Assembly (NCBI RefSeq): GCF_002813445.1
Contig: NZ_PHHD01000001.1
Coordinates: 5,890,001 to 5,954,000, forward strand
Direction of reading: 5' to 3'
Length of the DNA: 64,000 nucleotides
Source of the DNA: Pseudomonas tolaasii NCPPB 2192
Lineage (GTDB): Bacteria; Pseudomonadota; Gammaproteobacteria; Pseudomonadales; Pseudomonadaceae
Both the position numbers and the translations under genes were made by a program. The notes below the pieces were generated by a model. That model saw only the letters and a list, made by a program, of their open reading frames with translations. It had not been told where the DNA came from and made no database searches. Numbering within the stretch: the stretch's first letter is position 1; each line of letters starts with the position of its first letter. Below are positions 33,162 through 41,815 of this stretch, in pieces.

Positions 33162-34745
33162 TTAAGAGGCGGCCACGGCCGCAAGATGTCGTTGTTGAGT
33201 CACGCGCTCGGCCAGTTGCCCAACCACATGGCGCGCCGAATTGGCCGCCGATTCCTGCCAGATACCCACCCCGCTTTGCACCAGGCCGTCACCGGCGAAG
33301 TACACGCGGCCGTGGCCGGCTTCGAGCAAAGCGCTGGCATCCGCCGGGAAGTGTTCGCGTTGCAGCCACGGGCCTTCGCTGTAGGGGATTTGCTCCCAGG
33401 ACACCGCCAGGGGGTTGCGCAAATGTTTCGAGTAGCCGGGGTGCAGCAGCTCCACGGCCTCTTTTGACGTGGCGTACTGCCGGGCGAAGGGTTGTGCGCC
33501 AAACACATCGGCGCCCTCCCCGGTCACGTAGCCCGCCACCAGCAAGCCTTCGCGGGTGTTGAGGTCGTTGCTCGGGTACCACAGCAGGCGCGCCGGGTGT
33601 TCGATCCAGGACAGGCCGCCATAGGTGCGGTAATCGGTTTCCCAGAAACGCGGCGATTGCCACGCCACTTTGGTGGCCTGGTCGTTGCGGGTGCTGAGCA
33701 GCGCGGCCTTGATCGGGTCGCTGAAGTCGGTGTCGAGCTTGGCCAGCAACGGCAGTGGCAATGTCGAAACCAGATAATCGGCGCGTACCACCTGTTCGCG
33801 GCCGCTGTGCTTATCGTGGTAGGTCACCGCCACGCCGTCGTCCAATTGGCGGATCCGGCGCACCTGGGCGCCCAATTGCACGTGATCGCGCACGCGGCCA
33901 TAGAACGCGTCGGTGATGCGGTCCATGCCGCCGACCGGCTGGAACATGGTCGCGGAAAACTCCGGGAACTCGGTGTGCAATAACGCCCCCCAGAGTTCCG
34001 GATGCAGCAGGCGCTCCAGCGCCAGCGGGCTGCGACGGGCAGGCAATGCGCCTGGATGTGCCGGCGACTCCAGGTGACCGGAACGCAGACTGCCCTCAAA
34101 TGCCAGTTCCTGGGACAAATCACCATACACCTGCAAAAACGCCAGCAAGCGTGTGCGTTCTTCGCTGCTCAATACGTCATCAAGGGCATCACGCTGCACC
34201 GCCTTGGCGAGCAAGCCGGACAGGTGCCCACGCGCGTCATTGACTGCCTGGCCGACAGTGAACGCCGGTTGCTGCAGATCCGGGCGCACCTGCGCGCCAT
34301 GGCTGCTGTTGACCAGCACTTCCAGCGGCACGCCCAACTCGCTGCAATAGTCGAGAATCGTACGGTGCTGGCTCGGAATCCTCGCCGGGCCGGCGTTGAA
34401 ATACAGGCCGCTGTCGAACGCCACGGTTTGCGTGCGCCCGTCCTTGTAGTCCACACGGTCGCCATGGCGCAGGGTCCAGGTGCGCCCGCCCACGCGGTCG
34501 CGGGCTTCCAACACTTGCACGGTGAACCCGGCGCGGGCCAGTTCCAGGGCAGTAACCAGCCCGGCAATTCCGGCGCCCAGCACCAGCACGCGGGTGCCCT
34601 GCCCCAGGCCTTCCTTGAGTTTCAGCGGCTGCGGGCGACGATGCGACGACGGCCCCAGCCCCAATGCCCCCAGCGCGTCCTTGACGGCCTTCTCACCGCC
34701 GACCGCGGCGATGCTCGACAGCGCTTCACGGCGTGTCAGTCCCAT
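33162..34745 (-). CDS. FAD-dependent amine oxidase (flavin monoamine / L-amino-acid oxidase family)
   Basis: A 527-residue flavoprotein. The FAD dinucleotide motif VLVLGAGIAGLVTALELARA is at about 53-72, followed by EARDRVGGRTWTL; the C-terminal FAD segment is RVYFAGDGLVQSGVGIWQES. Such enzymes oxidise amines or amino acids to imines and H2O2. The ATG at 34745 follows AAGGAG. The N terminus begins MGLTRREAL, a twin-arginine-like start without a strong hydrophobic core, so export is uncertain. The gene lies 12 bases after a binding-protein gene and is followed by ridA, indicating uptake then oxidative deamination of the same compound. Confidence 0.88.
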   Translation of the reverse strand: MGLTRREALSSIAAVGGEKAVKDALGALGLGPSSHRRPQPLKLKEGLGQGTRVLVLGAGIAGLVTALELARAGFTVQVLEARDRVGGRTWTLRHGDRVDYKDGRTQTVAFDSGLYFNAGPARIPSQHRTILDYCSELGVPLEVLVNSSHGAQVRPDLQQPAFTVGQAVNDARGHLSGLLAKAVQRDALDDVLSSEERTRLLAFLQVYGDLSQELAFEGSLRSGHLESPAHPGALPARRSPLALERLLHPELWGALLHTEFPEFSATMFQPVGGMDRITDAFYGRVRDHVQLGAQVRRIRQLDDGVAVTYHDKHSGREQVVRADYLVSTLPLPLLAKLDTDFSDPIKAALLSTRNDQATKVAWQSPRFWETDYRTYGGLSWIEHPARLLWYPSNDLNTREGLLVAGYVTGEGADVFGAQPFARQYATSKEAVELLHPGYSKHLRNPLAVSWEQIPYSEGPWLQREHFPADASALLEAGHGRVYFAGDGLVQSGVGIWQESAANSARHVVGQLAERVTQQRHLAAVAAS

Positions 34746-34757
34746 GTTCGGCACTCC

Positions 34758-35681
34758 TTAATCCGGCAGGCCCGGTGGGTTGATCAGCGACGTGTCGACG
34801 CGCTCGATATCCAGGCCCCAGCGTTGCAGCACCTGCTCGTATTGGCCGCCGGCAATCGCGCCTTCCAGGGCGGTGTGAATCGGCTTGACCAGGCCGTTGT
34901 CCTTGCGCGTGGTCACGGCGATATCCGCCTTCAACGGCCAGCCACCGTTCACCGTGCCCACGAGCCTGATGCCACCCGTTATGGCGGCGGAATAGGCGTA
35001 GACCGAGTTGGGCCCGAACAGCGCATCGCTGCGCCCCGACTGCACCGCCAGCTGCGCGGCGGCCTGGTCGTCGAAGTACTGCAACAGCGCGGGTTTGAGG
35101 CCCGCCTTTTCATTGGCCTCGTTCCAGGCGAGCAAGACTTTTTCCTGGTTGGTGCCGGAGCCGACGATGATCTTCAGCCCAGTAATGTCGGAGGCCTGTT
35201 TGATCTCGGTGATCTTGCTGGTGCTCTTCACATAAAACCCGAGCACATCCTGGCGATAGGTGGCGAAGTCAAAACGCTTCTTGCGCGCTTCGGTCACGGT
35301 AACGTTGCTGATCACCGCGTCGTACTTGCCGGAGCTGACGCCCAGCGGCCAGTCTTCCCAACTGGTTTGCACCACGTTGAGTTGCAAGCCGAGGCTGTCG
35401 GCCACCAACTGCGCGGTGTCGGCTTCGCTGCCGATGGTGGTCTTGTCGTCGCTGGCCAGCAGCGCCAGGGGCGGCCCGGCCACGCCGGACACGGCCACGG
35501 TGAACTTGCCCGGCTGGGCGAACTTGAAGCCCGGCGGGATCTGCGCGATGGCAGCTTCGTTGCGCGGCACATGGATGCGCGGACGGTCGGGGCTGAGGTC
35601 AACCTGTTGCACGGCGAAAGCACTTTGCGCGGTGCTGACAGCCAGCGTCAGCAGGGCCATACGGGCAGTAGAAACAAACAT
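34758..35681 (-). CDS. Polar amino acid ABC transporter, periplasmic substrate-binding protein
   Basis: A 307-residue SBP_bac_3-family protein. MFVSTARMALLTLAVSTAQS plus AFA is a signal peptide ending at an AFA-VQ site. LQLNVVQTSWEDWPLGVSSG, KYDAVISNVTVTEARKKRFD and FATYRQDVLGFYVK are the family's conserved motifs. The ATG at 35681 has AGGAG upstream. It delivers substrate to the permease and ATPase encoded upstream in the same operon. The fold fits amino acids or amines; the ligand is unknown. Confidence 0.92.
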   Translation of the reverse strand: MFVSTARMALLTLAVSTAQSAFAVQQVDLSPDRPRIHVPRNEAAIAQIPPGFKFAQPGKFTVAVSGVAGPPLALLASDDKTTIGSEADTAQLVADSLGLQLNVVQTSWEDWPLGVSSGKYDAVISNVTVTEARKKRFDFATYRQDVLGFYVKSTSKITEIKQASDITGLKIIVGSGTNQEKVLLAWNEANEKAGLKPALLQYFDDQAAAQLAVQSGRSDALFGPNSVYAYSAAITGGIRLVGTVNGGWPLKADIAVTTRKDNGLVKPIHTALEGAIAGGQYEQVLQRWGLDIERVDTSLINPPGLPD

Positions 35682-35698
35682 GGCAGTCACTCCTTGAA

Positions 35699-36472
35699 CT
35701 AAAGCACCTTGCCGAGAAAGGCCGCGGTGCGGGGATGTCGGGGTTGGCGAAGAATCTGTTCGGGCGGGCCTTCTTCGATGAGTTGACCGTCGCAAAGGAA
35801 CACCACGTGGTCAGCCACTTCGCGGGCAAAGCCGATCTCGTGGGTCACAATCACCAGGGTCACACCCAGCCGGGTCAGGCCCTTGATCACGTCGAGGACT
35901 TCGCCCACCAGCTCCGGGTCGAGGGCCGAAGTGGGCTCATCGAACAACAGCACTTTGGGGTCCAGCGCCAACGCGCGGGCAATGGCCACGCGCTGCTGCT
36001 GGCCGCCGGAGAGCTGCCGCGGGTAAGCGTCCACTTTGTCGGCCAGGCCGACTTTGGCCAGCAGTTCGGCAGCCTTGCCCTGGGCCTCGGCCTTGCGCCA
36101 GCGTTTGTGGGCCAGCGGCGCTTCGGCGATGTTTTCCCAGGCGGTCAGGTGCGGGAACAGGTTGAAGTTCTGGAACACGAAGCCCACGTCGATGCGGCGC
36201 TTGAGAATCTCGCGCTCCTTGAGTTCGTAGAGCAGGTCGCCCTTGCGTCGGTAGCCGACATATTCACCGTCAATGGTGATGTGGCCGCTGTCGATTTTCT
36301 CCAGGTGGTTGATGGTGCGCAGCAAGGTGGATTTGCCCGAGCCCGACGGCCCGAGAATCACCGTGACCTCCCCGGGGGCGATGGTCAGGTCGATGTCTTT
36401 CAACACCTGCTGGTTGCCAAAGCGCTTGCCCACGCCCTGGATCTGGATGCGGCCGGCGCGGGCTTCACTCAT
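35699..36472 (-). CDS. Polar amino acid ABC transporter ATP-binding protein
   Basis: A 257-residue ATPase. Walker A is GPSGSGKST, the Q-loop VFQNFNLFPHLT, the signature LSGGQQQRVAIARALALD, Walker B VLLFDEPTSALDP, and the H-loop VTHEIGFA. This is the GlnQ/HisP type. Its start lies inside the 3' end of the permease gene (8-base overlap). It energises uptake by the permease and binding protein on either side. Confidence 0.95.
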   Translation of the reverse strand: MSEARAGRIQIQGVGKRFGNQQVLKDIDLTIAPGEVTVILGPSGSGKSTLLRTINHLEKIDSGHITIDGEYVGYRRKGDLLYELKEREILKRRIDVGFVFQNFNLFPHLTAWENIAEAPLAHKRWRKAEAQGKAAELLAKVGLADKVDAYPRQLSGGQQQRVAIARALALDPKVLLFDEPTSALDPELVGEVLDVIKGLTRLGVTLVIVTHEIGFAREVADHVVFLCDGQLIEEGPPEQILRQPRHPRTAAFLGKVL

Positions 36473-37430
36473 GGGTGTTCTCCTTGAGCCAGCGGCGCAG
36501 GCGTTGCAGTGGCGTGGGCGGCAACACGCGTGCGGTGCCCCGGGCGAAATGCCGCTCGACGTAGTACTGGGCGCTGGTCAGCACACTGGTGATGATCAGG
36601 TACCACACCGTGGCGACGATCAGCAGCGGGATCACCGCCTGGGTGCGGTTGTAGATGACCTGCACGGTGTAGAACAGCTCCGGCAGCGCCAGCACGTAGA
36701 CGATGGACGTGCCCTTGACCAGCCCGATGATTTCGTTGAAACCCGAGGGCAGAATCGAGCGCAAGGCTTGCGGCAGGATGATGCGAAAAATCCGCCGTGA
36801 AGCCGGTAACCCGAGGGCCGCCGCCGCTTCATGCTGGCCGGCATCCACGCCGATCAGGCCGCCGCGAATGATCTCCGCCGCATAGGCCGCCTGCATCAGG
36901 CTCAGGCCCAATACCGCCACAGTGAACTGGCTGAGCACGTCCACTGTGGACCACTCAGCGAACACCACCGACGTGAACGGCACGCCGAGCACGATGTGGT
37001 CATACAGGTAAGCAAAGTTGTAAAGGATGATCAGCACCAGCAGCGCCGGCATCGAGCGGAAAAACCAGATATAGCCCCAGGCCAATGCCGAGAGCAACGG
37101 CGAGCCCGACAACCGCGCCAGCGCCAGCCCGGTGCCGAGAATCGCACTGAACACGGTGCTGAGCAGGGTCAACAACAGCGTTTGGCCCAGGCCGCGCAGT
37201 ACCGACGGCGAGAAAAACCACTGGCCGAACACGCCCCACTCCCAACGCGGGTTGGTGGCCAGGGAATGGGCGATGGCCAACAGCACCAGCGCGGCAAAGA
37301 TCGACCCCGCCCAGCGCCAGGGGTGCCGCGCGGGTACTACTTGCAGAGCCTTGATGGGCGTTGAAACGCGGGCCTGGCGAACCGGGCTGACGTCTTCGAT
37401 CAGGTCATAGGATTTGGCGACGATAGGCAT
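36465..37430 (-). CDS. Polar amino acid ABC transporter permease (HisM/GlnP type)
   Basis: A 321-residue inner-membrane permease. ATG at 37430 preceded by GAGGAG. The first ~60 residues are a cytoplasmic extension, followed by several spans. FFRSMPALLVLIILY, AAYAAEIIRGGLIGVDAGQHEAAAALG (the EAA loop) and LPSGFNEIIGLVKGTSIVYV are diagnostic of the HisMQ group. There is one permease gene only, so a homodimer is expected. It is 16 bases downstream of the TonB-receptor gene and co-transcribed with it. Confidence 0.94.
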   Translation of the reverse strand: MPIVAKSYDLIEDVSPVRQARVSTPIKALQVVPARHPWRWAGSIFAALVLLAIAHSLATNPRWEWGVFGQWFFSPSVLRGLGQTLLLTLLSTVFSAILGTGLALARLSGSPLLSALAWGYIWFFRSMPALLVLIILYNFAYLYDHIVLGVPFTSVVFAEWSTVDVLSQFTVAVLGLSLMQAAYAAEIIRGGLIGVDAGQHEAAAALGLPASRRIFRIILPQALRSILPSGFNEIIGLVKGTSIVYVLALPELFYTVQVIYNRTQAVIPLLIVATVWYLIITSVLTSAQYYVERHFARGTARVLPPTPLQRLRRWLKENTHE

Positions 37431-37446
37431 GGTGCACTCCTCGGCC

Positions 37447-39840
37447 TTAGAAGGCATAGGTCAAGCGGGTGTAGTAGTACCCGCCGGTAAAACCGAAGGG
37501 CGAATAAGTGCCGTAGCTGGCAACCATGGTGCTGCTCGGCACGCCTTGTTTCCTGGGGTACTGGTCGAACAGGTTCTTGGCGCCGATGGCGATGTTGAGG
37601 TCTTTGGTGAGGTGGTAGCCAAGGTCGAGGTCGGTGATCCATTTGGCGCTGTAGATACGGTCCAGGCTGCGGTCAGCGGAGACGTTGACCTCTTTGTAAG
37701 CGCCGTAGCGCGTCAGGGCCAGGTTGAGGGTGAAGCGGTCGATGCTCCAGTCGCCCCCCAGGATCAGCTTGGTTTTGGGCTGCACGTCGGTGATCAGGCC
37801 GCGGGCCTGGCGGTCCAACAGGTCATAGGCGGTGCCAAGGATCGTGGTGGATTCCTTGTAATTGAGGATCTTCGTCTGGTTCCAGTTGAACGCCGCCGTC
37901 CATTTCAGCGAGCCGAACCGGCCGAGGTCCTGGTGGTAGTTACTGACCAGATCCAGGCCTTTGGTGCGGGTGTCGGCACCGTTGATGAAGTACTGCCCGC
38001 CGGAAGTGGAGTTGATGCCGCTGTTCTGCAGCACCTGGGTGATTTGCGGGCCGAGCAAGGTGCCGGTCAGCGTGATGCGGTCGCGCAGGTTGATCACGTA
38101 GGCGTCGGCGGTGAAGTTCAGGCGGTCGGTGGGCGTGAGGGTGAAACCAAGGCTGAAGTTGGTCGAGCGCTCGGGTTTCAAGTCCTGCGCGCCCAGGGCT
38201 TTGGCGGCCGCCGAACCGACCGGCAACACGCCGTAGTTGATCGACTGATACACCCCGTCCACCACGCCATAGGTGGTGGAGCGCGCACTGAACAGGCTGT
38301 TGGCCAACGACGGCGCGCGAAAGCCATTGCTGACCGTGGCGCGCACGGCAAATTGCGGGGTGAAGTCGTAGCGCGTGGTCAGCTTGCCGCTGCGGGTCGC
38401 GCCTACGCCTTCGTTGTAATGCTCATAGCGCAAGGCAGTGCCCACGTACCAGTCCGGCAGCGGGTTGAAGCCGGCATCGATATAGCTGGCGAGGCTGTTG
38501 CGCGAGGCGCTGCTCTCTTCAGCCGGTGAAATGCCATTGGTGACCTGCGCCCCGGACGACGCGCAATTGCCCGGCGCCACGCAGTAGCCGCCGTTGGCAT
38601 AGGACGCGTAGTCACCGGCCTGCACCTCATAGGTGTCGCGCCGGTGCTCGAAGCCGTAGCTCAGGTCCAGCGGCTTTTGCAGGCCGATGTCGAAGCCGCG
38701 CTTGAAGTCGAGGTTGGTGGTCAGCTCGGTGGAAATCCAGGTGCCGGAGGTGAAGCTGTTCGGCGTGTATTCGCCCAAGGACGGGTTCTGGTTGTGGGTG
38801 GTGCCCTGCTCCGCCTCGTTGCGCCCGTAGGTGGTGGACAGGTCCCAGTCCCACTCGCCGACGGTGCCTTTGCCGCCGAACGCGGCCTGGAAATCGTCCT
38901 CGTCGATGTACCAGGTGGGCGTGTAACCGGCCGGGTAACCGTTGGGGCCCGTGGTAATGGTGTTGGTGATGGTCGGCAGGCGGTAGTTCTGCCCCTGCTC
39001 GGCCTTGCGGCGCGAATAGGTGGTGAAGGAATACAGGCTGAGGCTGTCATCGATCGGCAGTTCGGCGTTGTAGCCCAAGGTCAACAGGTTGGTCTTGGGC
39101 GTGCCGTAGCCGCCGTAAGTGGCCCTGCCCGCCTGATTGTAGGCTTGCGCATAGGTGTAGCCATTGGCGCTGGCTTTGTTGTCATCGTTCTGGCTGCGGG
39201 CATCCAACGCCAGGTGCACAATGCCGCCATTGCCGATTTCAAACCCCTTGTTGAGGCTTTGCTGCACGGTTTGCTTCTTGCCGTCGTAACCCTGGCCGAC
39301 GTTGGTCACCGAGGTGCCGCTGGTGTCGGCCTTGAGGATTATATTGATCACCCCGGCGATGGCGTCGGAGCCATATTGGGCGGCGGCGCCGTCGCGCAGC
39401 ACTTCGACGTGGTCGATGGCGCTGATCGGAATCAAATCCAGGTCAGCCGGGGCCGCGCCGGTGTTGATGCCATTGATGTTCAGGGTCGCGCTGGTGTGGC
39501 GGCGTTTGCCGTTGACCAGCACCAGCACTTCAGCGGAACTCAAGCCTCGCAGGTTCGGCGCCCGCGCGATGCCACTGGCGTCCCAACCGGTTTTTTCCGG
39601 CAGGGTCAGCGACGGAATCACCGCGCTCAGCGCTTCCATCAAACCGGGCTTGCCGGTGCTTTGCAGTTGCCTGGCGCTGACCACATCTATCGGCACCGGG
39701 CTGCTGGTGACGGTGCGTTGTTCGGCGCCACGGTTGCCGGTGACCACGACGGTGGACAGGGTGCTGTCGTCCTGGGCCTGGGCGGTGTTTGCCAGCAGGG
39801 CCAGCGCCAGGGCAGCGGTGGGTTGCAAGACTTGCTTCAT
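37447..39840 (-). CDS. TonB-dependent outer-membrane receptor (paralogue of 1-1655)
   Basis: A 797-residue receptor. The ATG at 39840 begins signal peptide MKQVLQPTAALALALLANTA (cleavage near AQA-QDD) with GGAG upstream. The plug domain (about 40-160) has LRGLSSAEVLVLVNGKRRHT and VEVLRDGAAAQYGSDAIAGV, and a 22-strand-type barrel follows, ending in YYYTRLTYAF. There is no N-terminal signalling (STN) domain. It shares the EDDFQAAFGGKG and YNAELPIDD motifs and its C-terminal end with the partial receptor at the window start. As the first gene of the ABC-amine oxidase operon it probably admits the same amine or amino-acid-like compound. A siderophore role is less likely. Confidence 0.93.
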   Translation of the reverse strand: MKQVLQPTAALALALLANTAQAQDDSTLSTVVVTGNRGAEQRTVTSSPVPIDVVSARQLQSTGKPGLMEALSAVIPSLTLPEKTGWDASGIARAPNLRGLSSAEVLVLVNGKRRHTSATLNINGINTGAAPADLDLIPISAIDHVEVLRDGAAAQYGSDAIAGVINIILKADTSGTSVTNVGQGYDGKKQTVQQSLNKGFEIGNGGIVHLALDARSQNDDNKASANGYTYAQAYNQAGRATYGGYGTPKTNLLTLGYNAELPIDDSLSLYSFTTYSRRKAEQGQNYRLPTITNTITTGPNGYPAGYTPTWYIDEDDFQAAFGGKGTVGEWDWDLSTTYGRNEAEQGTTHNQNPSLGEYTPNSFTSGTWISTELTTNLDFKRGFDIGLQKPLDLSYGFEHRRDTYEVQAGDYASYANGGYCVAPGNCASSGAQVTNGISPAEESSASRNSLASYIDAGFNPLPDWYVGTALRYEHYNEGVGATRSGKLTTRYDFTPQFAVRATVSNGFRAPSLANSLFSARSTTYGVVDGVYQSINYGVLPVGSAAAKALGAQDLKPERSTNFSLGFTLTPTDRLNFTADAYVINLRDRITLTGTLLGPQITQVLQNSGINSTSGGQYFINGADTRTKGLDLVSNYHQDLGRFGSLKWTAAFNWNQTKILNYKESTTILGTAYDLLDRQARGLITDVQPKTKLILGGDWSIDRFTLNLALTRYGAYKEVNVSADRSLDRIYSAKWITDLDLGYHLTKDLNIAIGAKNLFDQYPRKQGVPSSTMVASYGTYSPFGFTGGYYYTRLTYAF

Positions 39841-40256
39841 TAGCCACTCCAAACGTTCCAAATCGCGAAGTCGGGCAGCCACGCAGGGGCGCGCGGTGCT
39901 CGGGGTTTTCCAAGGGTTTCGGCGATTGGGAACTAGGTGTGGAGCGAGTGCGGGGTTTGAATCGGCAACATACGTTGAACTCCCTTCCAACGATTCTGCC
40001 GCGGGGCCTTTACCCGGTTATGGCGCGCAGAATCTGTATCACGCTGGGTACCATCCGAGGTCAGGGGTAGGCTGTTGCGATCAAACATAACGGAATGAAT
40101 TTCAAAAATATAATGCTATTTGGACATAAGCTAATATTCTTGCAATTCATTATGTGTTGCGATTGTTATTCGAATGCGTAATGTCTTTTTGAGATTGGCT
40201 GGGGCTACATCCGTTATTTGAGTGATGGTTGAGAGGTACTCCCCCCAACCACCCGA
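39841..40256. promoter_or_regulatory. Upstream region of the TonB-ABC-amine oxidase operon (416 bases, no gene)
   Basis: This stretch has no conserved ORF. The part 40080-40200 is strongly AT-rich (CAAAAATATAATGCTATTTG, CTAATATTCTTGCAATTCAT), typical of a promoter, and probably drives the minus-strand operon. No Fur box was recognised, which argues against iron control. The antiporter gene ends at 40257. Confidence 0.45.
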
Positions 40257-41579
40257 TCAAAGCGTCATCGCTGCCAACCACCCAAACGCCAGCAACGGAA
40301 GGTTGTAATGCAAAAAGGTCGGCACCACCGTGTCCCAGATATGGTGATGCTGCCCGTCAATATTCAACCCGGAAGTCGGTCCCAGCGTCGAATCAGAAGC
40401 CGGCGACCCCGCATCACCCAACGCCCCCGCCGTGCCGACGATGCACACAATGGCCAACGGACTGAACCCCAACTGCACACACAACGGCACAAAAATCGCC
40501 GCCAGAATCGGCACGGTCGAAAACGACGAACCAATCCCCATGGTCACCAACAACCCCACCAGCAACATCAACAACGCGCCCACGCCGCGGCTATGCCCGA
40601 TAAACGCCGCCGACGCTTCCACCAGCGAGCGCACGTCACCGGTGGCCTTGAGCACTTCGGCAAACCCTGACGAAGCAATCATGATGAAGCCGATCATCGC
40701 CATCATCTTCATGCCTTCAGTGAACAGGTCATCCGTCTCGCGCCAGCGCACGATGCCCGACACCGAAAAGATCAGGAACCCGGCCAGCGCGCCGATGATC
40801 ATCGAGTCCAGCCACAGTTGAATGATGAACGCCGAAGCAATCGCCAACCCTGCCACCAACAGGGTCAGCGGGTTGTACTGCACCGCCACTTGCTCGACCC
40901 GCTCGATTTTCTCCAGGTCGTACACGCGTTTTTTGCGGTAGCTGACAAACACCGCCACCAGCAGTCCGAACACCATGCCCAACGCCGGCAACCCCATGGC
41001 GTGAGTGACGTTGACCTGGCTGATGTCCACGCCGCTCTTGGCCACGTTGGCCAGCAGGATCTGGTTGAGGAAGATATTGCCGAAGCCCACCGGCAGGAAC
41101 ATATAGGGCGTGATCAGGCCGAAGGTCATGACGCAGGCGATCAGGCGACGGTCCAGCTGCAACTTGGTCAGCACGTAGAGCAGCGGCGGCACCAGCAACG
41201 GGATAAACGCAATGTGAATCGGCAGGATGTTCTGCGAAGCAATCGCCACCACCCAGAGCAGGCCGATCAGCAGCCATTTGACGTGGCTGCCGCCAGTGGC
41301 TTCCTGGCGATCCACCAGCAACAGCGCCTTGTCCGCCAGGGCGTGGGCCAGCCCCGATTTGGCAATCGCCACCGCGAAAGCACCGAGCAAGGCGTAGGAC
41401 AACGCCACCGTAGCACCACCCCCCAAACCGCCGTTGAAGGCTTTGAGCGTGGCCTCGATCCCCAGGCCACCGGTCAACCCGCCAACCAGGGCGCCGACAA
41501 TAATGGCGATGACCACATGCACGCGGGACAGGCTGAGCACCAGCATGGTGCCGACCGCGGCAATGACTGCGTTAATCAT
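40257..41579 (-). CDS. Na+/H+ antiporter-family permease (YuiF/NhaC-like)
   Basis: A 440-residue inner-membrane protein with about eleven to twelve hydrophobic spans. GGLGGGATVALSYALLGAFAVA, ILPIHIAFIPLLVPPLL, MGIGSSFSTVPILAAIFVPLC, and a C-terminal GTAGALGDAGSPASDSTLGP segment are characteristic of the predicted Na+/H+ antiporter family (YuiF, also reported for amino acids such as histidine). The ATG at 41579 follows GAGG. It is a single-gene unit downstream of the AT-rich control region. Substrate not determined by sequence. Confidence 0.85.
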   Translation of the reverse strand: MINAVIAAVGTMLVLSLSRVHVVIAIIVGALVGGLTGGLGIEATLKAFNGGLGGGATVALSYALLGAFAVAIAKSGLAHALADKALLLVDRQEATGGSHVKWLLIGLLWVVAIASQNILPIHIAFIPLLVPPLLYVLTKLQLDRRLIACVMTFGLITPYMFLPVGFGNIFLNQILLANVAKSGVDISQVNVTHAMGLPALGMVFGLLVAVFVSYRKKRVYDLEKIERVEQVAVQYNPLTLLVAGLAIASAFIIQLWLDSMIIGALAGFLIFSVSGIVRWRETDDLFTEGMKMMAMIGFIMIASSGFAEVLKATGDVRSLVEASAAFIGHSRGVGALLMLLVGLLVTMGIGSSFSTVPILAAIFVPLCVQLGFSPLAIVCIVGTAGALGDAGSPASDSTLGPTSGLNIDGQHHHIWDTVVPTFLHYNLPLLAFGWLAAMTL

Positions 41580-41815
41580 GGTTACCTCAAGCAGAAACAT
41601 AAAAAACAGGCATGCCCGCGCCCCGGCGGCCAGTGTGGCTGCCAGCGTGCAGGCTTGAAGGAGGTCTTATTAGAGGGCGCGCACTGTGCCGCAGGCGGGC
41701 CAACATGTCAAAAAACGGCGCCGCTTTCAGGTTTAAATTGATCGTTTGAATAAAGAAAATTCAAAAGAAGCCGATAACCTGATTCTCTGTGTTTTCAGGT
41801 TAAGGATGCCCCTCG

